Source: Fibrobacter succinogenes (lineage in GTDB: Bacteria; Fibrobacterota; Fibrobacteria; Fibrobacterales; Fibrobacteraceae). From it: a stretch of DNA of 64,000 nt. Below the pieces are notes generated by a model, which worked only from the letters and a program-made list of their open reading frames with translations, ran no database searches and had not been told where the DNA came from. Location: contig CACWNW010000016.1 in the NCBI GenBank assembly GCA_902762305.1, forward strand, positions 1 to 64,000, written 5' to 3'. Below, piece by piece: positions 47,345-56,353 of the stretch. Positions within the stretch are counted from its first letter, which is position 1; every line of letters begins with the position of its first letter. Both the position numbers and the translations under genes were made by a program.

Positions 47345-49231
47345 ATGGAAAAGAAAATGACTCTACGCGAAGCTTTTGAAAGCAAGATGATGCTGCTCGA
47401 CGGCGGCATGGGTTCTGTCATTCAGACCTACGGCATCAAGGGCGCAAACAACGACATGCTCTCCATCGAGAAACCGGATATCATTCTCGATATCCAGCGA
47501 CGTTACGTGGATGCGGGCGTAGACTGCCTGACCACGAATACGTTCTCGAGCCAGCGAGTCAGCCAGCACGAATACCACCAGGAACACCGCATTGCCGAAA
47601 TGAACCGCGCCGCCGTGAAAATCGCAAAGCAGGCCGCGGCAGAAGCCATGGAAAAATATGGCCGCCAGGTGTACATTCTGGGCGACGTGGGCCCCACGAG
47701 CAAGATGCTCTCCATGAGCGAAGACGTGAACGACCCCGCAAGCCGTAGCATCACTTTCGACGAACTGGAAGACGCCTACCTGGAACAGATCCAGGTGCTG
47801 ATTGAAGAAGACGTCGACGCAATCCTGATTGAAACGATTTTTGATACGCTGAACGCGAAGGCCGCCGCCAGTGCATTCACCAAAGTGATGGAAAAACGCG
47901 CTGCCAAAGCCGGCGACAAGGCTGCCGACCTCAAGCCCGTCGAAGTCATGTTCTCCATGACGGTGAGCGACGCCTCGGGCCGCACACTTTCGGGCCAGAC
48001 GGTTGAAGCATTCGCCGTGAGCGTGATGCACATGCACCCGCTTTCTATCGGCCTCAACTGCGGTCTCGGTGCCGACGGCATGGTGCCGTACCTGCGCCGC
48101 ATGGGCAAGGTCGCGCCCTGCTACATTTCCTGTCACCCGAATGCGGGCCTGCCGAACCAGTTCGGCGGTTACGATGACACGCCCGAAGACATGGTGCGAC
48201 TCATGGGCGTGTACCTGGACGACAAGTTGGTGAACATGATTGGCGGTTGTTGCGGTACAACTCCGGAACACATCGCAGCCATGCGCAAGATGCTCGACGC
48301 CCTGCCGGCAGATTATGAACGCCGCAAGCCCGCGCCCAAGTACGCCACGAGCCCGCTGCTTCGCCTCGCCGGTTTGGAACCGCTGTTCAAGGAACAGGTG
48401 CGCCCGAGCAACGGCGCCGACAGCTGCAACGCCGAAGACTTTGTGAAGGTGGGCGAACGCTGCAACGTGGCAGGCTCCAAGAAGTTCCTCCGCCTCATCA
48501 ACGAAAAGAATTACGAAGAAGCGCTCGACATTGCACGCAAACAGGTCGAAGACGGAGCCGATGTGATCGACGTGAACATGGACGACGGCCTCTTGGACGC
48601 TACCGCCGAAATGCAGACTTTCTTGAACCTGCTCGCTTCGGACCCGGCTATCAGCCGCGTGCCCATCATGGTGGACTCTTCCCGTTTCGAAGTGATTGAA
48701 GCAGGCCTCAAGTGCGCACAGGGCAAATGCATCGTGAACTCCATCTCACTCAAGATGGGCGAACAGGCATTTATCGAACATGCGCGCACCATCAAGCGCC
48801 TCGGCGGTGCGGTCATCGTGATGCTCTTTGACGAAGAAGGTCAGGCCACCAACTACGAGCGCCGCGTGCAGATTGCCGCCCGCGCTTACGACATCATGGT
48901 GAAGAAGCTCGGCTTCGACCCCTCCGACATCATTTACGACCCGAACGTCTTGACCGTCGCAACCGGCATGGCCGAACACAACGCCTACGCCATTGACTTT
49001 ATCCGCGCCGTCCGCTGGATTATGGACAACCTGCCCGGCGTGCGCATTTCGGGAGGGCTTTCGAACCTTTCCTTTGCCTTCCGCGGTAACAACTACCTGC
49101 GCGAAGCGATGCACACCACGTTCCTGCATTACGCGATTCCGAACGGCATGGGCATGGCCATCATGAACCCGAGCGCGATTATCGAATACAAGACGATTCC
49201 GCTCGAACTCCGCATGGCCATTACCGCATGA
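47345..49231 (+). CDS. metH: Methionine synthase, N-terminal half (homocysteine and methyl-THF domains)
   Basis: 628 residues comprising two of the modules of cobalamin-dependent methionine synthase. Homocysteine domain, about 1-325: LLDGGMGSVIQTYG, DCLTTNTFSSQ, GLNCGLGAD and MIGGCCGTTPEHIAAM, whose Cys residues bind zinc. Methyltetrahydrofolate (pterin) domain, about 345-620: VGERCNVAGSKKFLRLI, GADVIDVNMDDGLLD, VMLFDEEGQAT and DPNVLTVATGM. The protein stops right after the second module (IPLELRMAITA). The cobalamin and activation modules are a second gene that overlaps it by ATGA. GGTGG lies eight bases before the ATG at 47345; an ATG at 47321 has none. Confidence 0.9.
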   Translation: MEKKMTLREAFESKMMLLDGGMGSVIQTYGIKGANNDMLSIEKPDIILDIQRRYVDAGVDCLTTNTFSSQRVSQHEYHQEHRIAEMNRAAVKIAKQAAAEAMEKYGRQVYILGDVGPTSKMLSMSEDVNDPASRSITFDELEDAYLEQIQVLIEEDVDAILIETIFDTLNAKAAASAFTKVMEKRAAKAGDKAADLKPVEVMFSMTVSDASGRTLSGQTVEAFAVSVMHMHPLSIGLNCGLGADGMVPYLRRMGKVAPCYISCHPNAGLPNQFGGYDDTPEDMVRLMGVYLDDKLVNMIGGCCGTTPEHIAAMRKMLDALPADYERRKPAPKYATSPLLRLAGLEPLFKEQVRPSNGADSCNAEDFVKVGERCNVAGSKKFLRLINEKNYEEALDIARKQVEDGADVIDVNMDDGLLDATAEMQTFLNLLASDPAISRVPIMVDSSRFEVIEAGLKCAQGKCIVNSISLKMGEQAFIEHARTIKRLGGAVIVMLFDEEGQATNYERRVQIAARAYDIMVKKLGFDPSDIIYDPNVLTVATGMAEHNAYAIDFIRAVRWIMDNLPGVRISGGLSNLSFAFRGNNYLREAMHTTFLHYAIPNGMGMAIMNPSAIIEYKTIPLELRMAITA

Positions 49232-50943
49232 CCGCGGCAGCCGCTGCCGCCAAGGAAGCGGGCACCAAGTACGACCCGAAGGCGATTTTCGCCATGAGCA
49301 CGGGCGCAAGCAGCTCTTCTGACGACAACGCGAACGCCACCGCAGACGCAAAACCCACAACACCCGAAGAACGTTTGCAAGAAGCGCTTCTCAAGGGAAC
49401 TTCCACGACGCTTCAGCCCGACTTGATGGAACTCATCAACCGCGGCGATAGCCCGGTGGGAATTATTTCTGGCCCGCTCATGGACGGTATGAACGAAGTC
49501 GGTCGCCGTTTCGGCGAAGGCAAGATGTTCTTGCCGCAGGTGGTGAAGACTGCACGCACCATGAAGAAGGCCGTAGAAATTTTGCAGCCCTATATTGAAG
49601 CGGGCAAAGACGCCAACGCATCGAGCCGCGGCAAAATCGTGATTGCGACCGTCAAGGGCGACGTACACGATATCGGCAAAAACATCGTCTCCGTGATTAT
49701 GGCCTGTAACGGCTACGAAATGGTGGACCTCGGCGTGATGGTTCCCGAAGATGTCATCGTGAAGGCGGTCATCGAAAACAAGGCCGACATCCTGAGCCTC
49801 TCCGGACTGATTACGCCCTCGCTCGAAGAAATGTGCACTGTCGCGAAGGCCATGCAAGATGCAGGCCAGCGCATCCCGATTATCGTCGGTGGTGCCACCA
49901 CCTCGCCCACGCACACCGCAGTAAAGATTGCCCCGTGCTACGACGGCCCCGTATTCCATGTGCGCGACGCCGCAAGCAACCCGGGCCTCGTGCAAAAGCT
50001 TTTGGATCCAGCTACTAGCGAACAAACCATTCAGGAAAACCGCGAAGAACAGCAGCGTATCCGCGACAAGCAGAACGGCATCCAGACCGAAGCCGCAAGC
50101 GCCATGGCCGCCGCCGAAAAGACTCCCGAAGAACGCCGCTATCAATGCGACTGGAGCAAGTACCAGCCTGTCGAGCCTCCGTTCATGGGCGAAAGCAAGC
50201 TTCCGCCGATTCCGCTCGAAAAAGTTATCCCGCTTATCAGCTGGGAATACTTCTTCTTCACCTGGAAAATCAAGCCCGACGAAGAAGAAGCCAAGAAGCT
50301 CAAGGCCGACGCCGAAGCGCTCATCAAGTCGCTCACAAAGCCCGAATATGCGCTGCGTGCCGTGCAGGCGTTCTACCCTGCAGCCGGTACGGAAAATTCC
50401 ATCAAGTTCAACACGGGCCGTACCGGCACCGACTCCGACCTTGTCGAAGTCGCTACGGCACGCCAGCAGAATCCCGAAGGCACTTGCCTCGCCCTCTGCG
50501 ACTATGTGGCGCCCGCCAATGCGAACACCGCAAGCGTCTTCGCCGCTCCCGCCGGTAAGGATGTATTCCGCGACATCGTGGGCGCTTTCGCCGTCACCGT
50601 AAGCGACGCATTCGTCAAGCGCTTGGAAAAGCTCAAGGCCGAACAGGGCGGCAGCGACTACGACGTGCTCCTGATGCAGACTGTCGCCGACCGCCTCGCC
50701 GAAGCAGGCGCCGAATACCTGAGCAAGGAACTCGAACGCACCAACAGCTGGAAGGGCATCCGCCCGGCCGTCGGCTACCCCGTGCTCCCGAACATCAAGG
50801 AAATCTTCAACGTCGCGAAGCTCATCGACTTCAATAGCGTGGGAATCAGCCTCACCGAGAACGGCGCCATGTACCCGCAAGCCTCCGTGAGCGGCCTCTA
50901 CATCAGCCACCCCGAAGTCGACTACTTCCACGTAAAGGCATAA
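49228..50943 (+). CDS. metH: Methionine synthase, C-terminal half (cobalamin and activation domains)
   Basis: 571 residues. After an Ala/Thr/Ser-rich stretch (about 1-45), the Cap helices appear (GPLMDGMNEVGRRFGEGKMFLPQVV), then the cobalamin domain with TVKGDVHDIGKNIVSVI (the DxHxxG loop whose His ligates cobalt), and the activation domain at about 320-571 (YFFFTWKIK ... GIRPAVGYPVLPNIKEIFNVAKL ... ASVSGLYISHPEVDYF) for reductive methylation by S-adenosylmethionine. With the gene before it, it rebuilds a full MetH that methylates homocysteine. The ATG overlaps the stop of the first half, so it is probably made by termination-reinitiation. A terminator follows at 50967. Confidence 0.88.
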   Translation: MTAAAAAAKEAGTKYDPKAIFAMSTGASSSSDDNANATADAKPTTPEERLQEALLKGTSTTLQPDLMELINRGDSPVGIISGPLMDGMNEVGRRFGEGKMFLPQVVKTARTMKKAVEILQPYIEAGKDANASSRGKIVIATVKGDVHDIGKNIVSVIMACNGYEMVDLGVMVPEDVIVKAVIENKADILSLSGLITPSLEEMCTVAKAMQDAGQRIPIIVGGATTSPTHTAVKIAPCYDGPVFHVRDAASNPGLVQKLLDPATSEQTIQENREEQQRIRDKQNGIQTEAASAMAAAEKTPEERRYQCDWSKYQPVEPPFMGESKLPPIPLEKVIPLISWEYFFFTWKIKPDEEEAKKLKADAEALIKSLTKPEYALRAVQAFYPAAGTENSIKFNTGRTGTDSDLVEVATARQQNPEGTCLALCDYVAPANANTASVFAAPAGKDVFRDIVGAFAVTVSDAFVKRLEKLKAEQGGSDYDVLLMQTVADRLAEAGAEYLSKELERTNSWKGIRPAVGYPVLPNIKEIFNVAKLIDFNSVGISLTENGAMYPQASVSGLYISHPEVDYFHVKA

Positions 50944-50966
50944 ATCAGCGCCAATCCCCCAATTTC

Positions 50967-50997
50967 AGTCCCGTAAACTAACGGGACTTTCTTTTTT
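50967..50997 (+). terminator. Terminator of the split metH operon
   Basis: AGTCCCGT (50967-50974) / ACGGGACT (50981-50988) with loop AAACTA, followed by TTCTTTTTT. Confidence 0.88.
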
Positions 50998-51099
50998 GCA
51001 TACACATGTACTTTTTTGAAATTAAAAACATATTTTATGTTACGCTAATCGAAAAATTCCGTACAAAATATGCATTCCCGATATTGAGGTACCATTGTA

Positions 51100-51519
51100 A
51101 TGAAAGACAGGCAAGATCTTCCCGAACTGGCAAAAGCGTACCTTTTCACTATCAAAATTCAGTTCGACAACATACTGCCCGACAAGGCGGAAGAGTTCAA
51201 CGAGCTTGCGAACAACCTTTCTGCACGATGCCGCAAGATAAAGTTCCTCAAGGAGAACACGAGCGACGTGTTCACCATCGTCGAGATATCCTTTGACGAA
51301 TTCGAAGATTACCTCGTCACGACCTGCATCAAGAACGAGTACCTCAAGAGTTTCCGCATGACCATCGACCACTACTCGTCAAATATGAAACTCGTGTACA
51401 GCGAGAAATTCTTTGACTGCAAGGCCGTCTATGTGGAAGAATTTTCATACGACAAGTTCGATACGAACCAGGAGCGCCTGGTCAAGACCATCGGCGTCAA
51501 GTGCAAGCGCGGCCACTAG
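51100..51519 (+). CDS. Protein of unknown function
   Basis: 139 residues, cytoplasmic by appearance, mixed alpha/beta, with FTIKIQFDNILPDKAEEFNELANNL at the start and FRMTIDHYSSNMKLVY in the middle. There is no recognised family motif. The start ATG at 51100 has weak upstream purines only. It ends three bases from the convergent oppF gene. Upstream 51001-51099 is strongly AT-rich and likely holds its promoter. Confidence 0.6.
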   Translation: MKDRQDLPELAKAYLFTIKIQFDNILPDKAEEFNELANNLSARCRKIKFLKENTSDVFTIVEISFDEFEDYLVTTCIKNEYLKSFRMTIDHYSSNMKLVYSEKFFDCKAVYVEEFSYDKFDTNQERLVKTIGVKCKRGH

Positions 51520-51522
51520 GGC

Positions 51523-52341
51523 CTAGCGCCTAATAACGGGGACGCACGAAAGCAGTTTCTTGGTATACTCGTGCTGCGGGTTCACGAGCACGTCGTTTGC
51601 GGCTCCCCGCTCAACCACATGCCCGAAGTACATAACGAGCACATCGTCCGAAAGGGCGCGCACCACCTGCATGTCGTGGCTGATAAACAGGATGCTCAGG
51701 CCGAGATCTTCGCGCAAGTCATTGAGCAAGTGCAGGATTTGAGCCTGAACCGAGACATCGAGTGCGCTGGTCACTTCGTCGCAAAGCAATATCCTGGGTT
51801 TAACCATCAGGCTGCGCGCAATGCACAGGCGCTGCCTCTGCCCGCCGGAAAACTCGTGCGGGAACTTCTCGAGCGCCGAATGCGGAAGGGAGACGCGGTC
51901 CATCAGTTCAAAAGCCCTTGCCCTCGCCTCTTCGAAAGGCACCTTCCGGGCTATAAGCGGAGCGGTCAGGATTTCCTCGACGGTCTGGCGCGGGTTCAGG
52001 CTGCTGTACGGGTCCTGGAAAACCATCTGCATCATGTCGCAGACGCGCGCGGCCTTGCCGTAGGCGTCGGGAGCAAGCTTACCGCCATGCACCTCACGCC
52101 CGAAGACCTTCACTTTGCCCGAGGCGAGGGGGACAAGCCCCACCAGCGACTTCACCAGAGTCGACTTGCCGCAACCCGATTCGCCTACGACGCTCAGGAT
52201 TTTACCCTGTTCCAGGCAGAACGAAACACCGTCGACCGCGGTAAAGTAGTCCTTCACCTTGCCGAGCACGCCGCCGCGTACCGGGAACTTGACCGAAAGC
52301 CCTTGCGCCTCTATGGCGGGAATATCGCCTAAATCAGGCAT
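51523..52341 (-). CDS. Oligopeptide-type ABC transporter ATP-binding protein (OppF/DppF-like)
   Basis: 272 residues. All nucleotide-binding motifs are present: VVGESGCGKSTLVKSLVGL (Walker A), MVFQDPYSSLNPRQTV (Q-loop, in the SSLNPR form typical of OppF/DppF), FSGGQRQRLCIARSLM (signature), ILLCDEVTSALDVSVQAQI (Walker B and D-loop) and LFISHDMQVV (switch His). It ends in the family's HEYTKKLLSCVP tail. It would energise peptide or nickel import, but no permease or second ATPase is next to it. It overlaps the xseB stop by 8 bases. Confidence 0.92.
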   Translation of the reverse strand: MPDLGDIPAIEAQGLSVKFPVRGGVLGKVKDYFTAVDGVSFCLEQGKILSVVGESGCGKSTLVKSLVGLVPLASGKVKVFGREVHGGKLAPDAYGKAARVCDMMQMVFQDPYSSLNPRQTVEEILTAPLIARKVPFEEARARAFELMDRVSLPHSALEKFPHEFSGGQRQRLCIARSLMVKPRILLCDEVTSALDVSVQAQILHLLNDLREDLGLSILFISHDMQVVRALSDDVLVMYFGHVVERGAANDVLVNPQHEYTKKLLSCVPVIRR

Positions 52342-52546
52342 CCGATTCCCCGTCTAGGCTTTCCAGCGCTCCCTGCACACTCTTCTCCGTATCCAGCAGG
52401 ATTTGCCGACACTTCTTCAAGAGTTCGGTCGCCTCCTGGACATTGCCAGCAAGCTCGTCGATTTCCATTTCGGAATTGTCGATGCGCTCAAGAATCGCCT
52501 CCAGGCGTTCCATCGCGTTCTTGTACTCGAAGTTTTCCTTACTCAT
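52334..52546 (-). CDS. xseB: Exodeoxyribonuclease VII small subunit
   Basis: 70 residues with the XseB pattern NFEYKNAMERLEAILERIDN followed by the amphipathic helix ELAGNVQEATELLKKC. Several XseB bind one XseA to form the enzyme that trims single-stranded DNA ends. xseA is not nearby. The ATG at 52546 is where the conserved sequence starts; the longer frame to 52609 is not coding-like. Its stop overlaps the start of oppF. Confidence 0.88.
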   Translation of the reverse strand: MSKENFEYKNAMERLEAILERIDNSEMEIDELAGNVQEATELLKKCRQILLDTEKSVQGALESLDGESDA

Positions 52547-52595
52547 ACAAGGGAATATAGTTAATCGGGAGAAGAATAAGTTACATTTACTACCA

Positions 52596-53366
52596 GTGGA
52601 CAAGTACAATCATCACACTCCGCGGAAACGAGCCGCGGCTATAGCTGGGGGGTTCCGCATCATTTGCGGGGCAGTTTTCGCCAGCATACTCCTGATGGCC
52701 TCCGGTTGCCTGGATATTCCCGACGAACCGAATACGGCACAGGAACTGGAACGGTTGGACATAGTCGTATTGCAGGCAGGCAAGGAAGACTCTACCCTCC
52801 TGAAAATCCGCCCGAGCGATTCGTCTGTTGTCCGCGCCGACGTCTACCCCAGGCAGCACAAGAAGCAACTATCGTTCACGTGGCTTAGGCACACCCTGGA
52901 TACGACGTTTGTCCTTGGCAACGAGCAGGCATACACAATCGCCGCAAACACAAGCAAAGACATGCTCCCGAACGAACTTAAGGTCACGGACGAGGAAGGC
53001 AATTCACTCCTGAAAAAATTTGAGATTGCAGTAAACATGGAGCCCATGCTGAGCAGCGCGACCATTCCCGCCTCGAACGATACACTTTACGGAAATTCGC
53101 ATACCTCCATCCTGTTCAAGTGGAAATCCTACGACTACGATGACTTCGACGAAGACAGACTGGAACACACGATTATCATCGACGGACTGCGTTACCCTGT
53201 CGGGCACCTCAGCGAAATCTGGCAGTCCGGCTTCGAAGAGGGCCAGCATACATTCCAGATTATTGTTTTCGATACCTTCGGGGATTCCGACACGCTTGCC
53301 CCCACGACGTTCTACGTGGCCGATACGACACTCCACATGGCCGACACACTCGGAGGCGAACAATGA
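52596..53366 (+). CDS. Predicted lipoprotein, first of three related envelope lipoproteins
   Basis: 256 residues if started at GTG 52596; the frame has no suitable ATG near the signal sequence. The lipobox is LMASGC (Cys38) after a basic N-terminus and hydrophobic core. The mature protein is all-beta in appearance. A segment EIAVNMEPMLSSATIPASND, then SILFKWKSYDYDDFDEDRLEH, matches the middle of the next two lipoproteins (IPA...W(K/D)), suggesting a shared Ig/FN3-like domain. Its stop overlaps the next start as ATGA. The function is unknown; a surface or periplasmic assembly is likely. Confidence 0.65.
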   Translation: MDKYNHHTPRKRAAAIAGGFRIICGAVFASILLMASGCLDIPDEPNTAQELERLDIVVLQAGKEDSTLLKIRPSDSSVVRADVYPRQHKKQLSFTWLRHTLDTTFVLGNEQAYTIAANTSKDMLPNELKVTDEEGNSLLKKFEIAVNMEPMLSSATIPASNDTLYGNSHTSILFKWKSYDYDDFDEDRLEHTIIIDGLRYPVGHLSEIWQSGFEEGQHTFQIIVFDTFGDSDTLAPTTFYVADTTLHMADTLGGEQ

Positions 53367-54922
53367 TTCTCCGCATGTTTGCCATTTTCGCCTGTGCGAC
53401 CGCCCTATTCTTCGCGGCCTGCACCAACAGCGACGACTTTCTCTACAACGAAAGAGAATCCATTTTTATCGATGTTTCAGCAGAAATGGCATTTTCGTTC
53501 GATACTATTAGCAAGAGGAGCAAGTCGGACACGCTCAGCCCCAACGACACGCTCATATTTATTGCAAACATCCTTCCCTCGAAATCTATCAAGATCAAGC
53601 GATACCTCTGGACTCTAGACGGCACCCCGCTCTCCTACGACTTCAGTTTCCGTAGTTCGATACCGGAACCGGGCCTGCACAAAATCGCATTCATACTTGA
53701 AACCTTCTTAGGCGACACCCTGAGCGACACGCTCACTCTCTGGATTTCGAACCCGCCGATATTGCAGGATTCCGTGTTCATACCCGCGAAAGGCTCGCAG
53801 GGCATCCCGACAATGGGAGGAGTTTCCTTCGCATGGGACGCATACGACCCGGACTCCCTGGCAACCCTGTTCTACCGGTTCTCCATAGACGGACTTATCG
53901 ACACTGTCCTGTACGAACCCAATTTCACCTACTGGAATGAGCTCAAACCGCTAACCCACTACCGCTGGCACGTGCAGGCGATAAACGAATTCGGTTTTGT
54001 CTCCGACAACACGATTGATGGCAACTTCTTCACGAGCGGAGGCCCGAACGAAGGCGGCATAACAGGATTCATCGATGTGTCTGCGAGGGATAACGCCCCC
54101 AACACTTTTGTGATTTCCACAAGAATCACGCTCCTGGATTCAGCCGGAAACGAATGCTACAGCAGCGATGTAAACGGCAGCAGCCAGGCAGTCCAACCGT
54201 TCGTTATCTCCCCCTTGAAGGCAGGGAAATACAGAGTTGCATTCAACATCCCCAAATACCCCGATTTTATCCACGACACCCTCGATCTCGTTATTTCTCC
54301 GAACGAAGTCCAGGAACTCGACACCATCGTCCTCAGAGACACCATTCCGCCCAGGATTTCCTTTATCGATAGCAACGGTACAAACGAGGGCGCTGACACA
54401 CTAGACTACGCGGACACGCTGAAATTCCTCGTAACAGACCTCGGGACGCTGCAGACACAGAAAACTATTTACGCCTACCTGGAATCAGAATTGATTACTG
54501 AGAAGGTTGGCGTAGGAGACACAATCACCATAGTCCTCCCCACAACAGCAAAATCCTGGAACATTCAGCAGCTGGACATTGTCGCAATCGATGCGAGCAA
54601 GAACAAGGCTATCCACAGTTTTTTCATCCGACCAGCGGAAAGTTGGATCAAGACTAACGAGTCTTTCACCCAGGTTGGCCCCGGGAAAATAGACCTTTTT
54701 ATCATCGATTACAATCCTTACCGTTTAGACATCAAGGCCTGCACGTTCATAGTCAACGGAACGGCTTACAGTGGCAACAACTATTCGACGCTCTTGTGCT
54801 CTTATCGGCTTACCACCGACAAACTGCAAAAAGGAGACAACACCATACTGAGCATCGCCGAATACTCAAACGGCATTAACTACTGGCAAGAATGGCATAT
54901 CACTTACACCGATGAAGAGTAG
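53363..54922 (+). CDS. Predicted multi-domain lipoprotein (FN3- and carboxypeptidase-regulatory-like domains)
   Basis: 519 residues. Lipoprotein signal MILRMFAIFACATALFFAAC (Cys20). About 30-120 is a beta-sandwich; about 130-220 is FN3-like (VFIPAKGSQGIPTMGGVSFAW, then LKPLTHYRWHVQAINEFG); about 225-320 is a CarboxypepD-regulatory-like fold (GGITGFIDVSARDNAP, then LKAGKYRVAFNIPKYPDF). The remainder is beta-rich. FN3 and such folds mediate protein or carbohydrate contact, so a surface or periplasmic scaffold is likely. It is translationally coupled to the gene before (ATGA) and lies 3 bases before the next. Confidence 0.7.
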   Translation: MILRMFAIFACATALFFAACTNSDDFLYNERESIFIDVSAEMAFSFDTISKRSKSDTLSPNDTLIFIANILPSKSIKIKRYLWTLDGTPLSYDFSFRSSIPEPGLHKIAFILETFLGDTLSDTLTLWISNPPILQDSVFIPAKGSQGIPTMGGVSFAWDAYDPDSLATLFYRFSIDGLIDTVLYEPNFTYWNELKPLTHYRWHVQAINEFGFVSDNTIDGNFFTSGGPNEGGITGFIDVSARDNAPNTFVISTRITLLDSAGNECYSSDVNGSSQAVQPFVISPLKAGKYRVAFNIPKYPDFIHDTLDLVISPNEVQELDTIVLRDTIPPRISFIDSNGTNEGADTLDYADTLKFLVTDLGTLQTQKTIYAYLESELITEKVGVGDTITIVLPTTAKSWNIQQLDIVAIDASKNKAIHSFFIRPAESWIKTNESFTQVGPGKIDLFIIDYNPYRLDIKACTFIVNGTAYSGNNYSTLLCSYRLTTDKLQKGDNTILSIAEYSNGINYWQEWHITYTDEE

Positions 54923-54925
54923 CAC

Positions 54926-56353
54926 ATGAAAAGGCGTTTCAGGACATACACTATTCTAGCCGCAGCGGCAGCATCCGCCGTCATGTTCTCTGTATCGGGT
55001 TGCGGCGAGAATAGTCTTGCATCCGAAGACAACATTCCAATGCTCGTCCAGCACATGTTCGTTATTTCCGACCGGTTTTCGGGCCAGCCGTACCAATATA
55101 CCTCCCCAACCAAAACTGTTTATCTCGATACGAACGAAAGTGTCAAGTTCTGTGCGGCCTATCTAATCAACAACTCTTACATGCATTCGGATACCGCAAG
55201 CAACCATTACCTGAACCACAGCTGGATTATCGAGGGCGAAGAATACAACATCTCTCCGCTACGTTTCAGTTTCAAGACTCCTGGGTACAGGCAAGGTATC
55301 CTGCAAACGATAGACCTTTTTCTTGACACGCTTCGCGACACACTGAACATTTTCGTAAACACCCCGATCAGCCTTTCGCTCATAGCCCCCGCAAACGGCT
55401 ACAACCAGGTAAAGCCAGACAGCGACGGCGAGGTCCAAATTCGCTGGGACCTGAAAGGGCTTGACCCGTGGGAAATGCACGAATGCAACCTTTATGCCTC
55501 GTTCAGCGAGAACGATGTCTGGACGAAAAACTTGGGCGTTGTCGACTGTTTCGAAAACGCGCGGTTCGTCGGGCCGTTCCTCAGGGATTCCCTCCGGACC
55601 TTCCTGCAAAACTATCCAGAGAGAGATACCACCGAGACAATATACTGGGGCATGACGGCAAAATTCTTCACAGCTGACGGCTTCGAAGAAATAGACACGA
55701 CGGACATATTCCACTTTTCGACTCTGTACCTGCACGAGGACTCCTCGGTCATAAACATTCCTATAGGCTATAAAGATTATCAGGAAGGAGCAATCGTCAC
55801 ACAAGTAATCATTACGGACACCAAGGGCGATACGGTTCTTGTCAAGAATAAGCAGACCATCCCATCGACGGTCAGGGCGAAAATCGCACCGCAAACCGGA
55901 CTGCGCATTTACGCACAGGAACTATTCCTAAGGGAATTCCAGGCGGAGCCCGTAACCGTCAACACCTCGCCGGGAGCCTTGACAACCGTCGATACGATTT
56001 GGTTCCAGGACAAGGTTCAACCTCAGGTATTGCCGTTCGCATCGATTCAGGACAATCTCGAACCCAACGATGCCGCCATATCAGGCGATACCATATCTTT
56101 CTACGCTCTCGACAACGGCACCGGAATCAACAAGGATAAGATTATCGTCTCGACAGAAAAAGACACGCTCTCTTTCCTTTACGAAGAACCTTTCATCAAG
56201 TTCAGGACTCCATGCCTGAGCACCTGCAAGATCCGCGTGCAAGTCGAAGATTACGCCCACAACACCAGCCCCAAGCACTACTGGATATTCTCTTCGACCG
56301 GAGAGCACCCGACCCTGAAAGGGCCATACTCCGAGACAGGAGGCGACAAATGA
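54926..56353 (+). CDS. Predicted lipoprotein, third of the related set
   Basis: 475 residues. Signal MKRRFRTYTILAAAAASAVM and lipobox SVSGC (Cys26). The mature region is beta-rich; it has the segment SLSLIAPANGYNQVKPDSDG and EVQIRWDLKGLDPWEMHE, the same position and pattern as in the two lipoproteins before it. A later region (VIITDTKGDTVLVKNKQTI and QPEVLPF-like stretches) aligns loosely with the second lipoprotein. No enzymatic motif is seen. Its stop overlaps the next start as ATGA, so all of 52596-56979 should be translated as a coupled set. Confidence 0.7.
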   Translation: MKRRFRTYTILAAAAASAVMFSVSGCGENSLASEDNIPMLVQHMFVISDRFSGQPYQYTSPTKTVYLDTNESVKFCAAYLINNSYMHSDTASNHYLNHSWIIEGEEYNISPLRFSFKTPGYRQGILQTIDLFLDTLRDTLNIFVNTPISLSLIAPANGYNQVKPDSDGEVQIRWDLKGLDPWEMHECNLYASFSENDVWTKNLGVVDCFENARFVGPFLRDSLRTFLQNYPERDTTETIYWGMTAKFFTADGFEEIDTTDIFHFSTLYLHEDSSVINIPIGYKDYQEGAIVTQVIITDTKGDTVLVKNKQTIPSTVRAKIAPQTGLRIYAQELFLREFQAEPVTVNTSPGALTTVDTIWFQDKVQPQVLPFASIQDNLEPNDAAISGDTISFYALDNGTGINKDKIIVSTEKDTLSFLYEEPFIKFRTPCLSTCKIRVQVEDYAHNTSPKHYWIFSSTGEHPTLKGPYSETGGDK

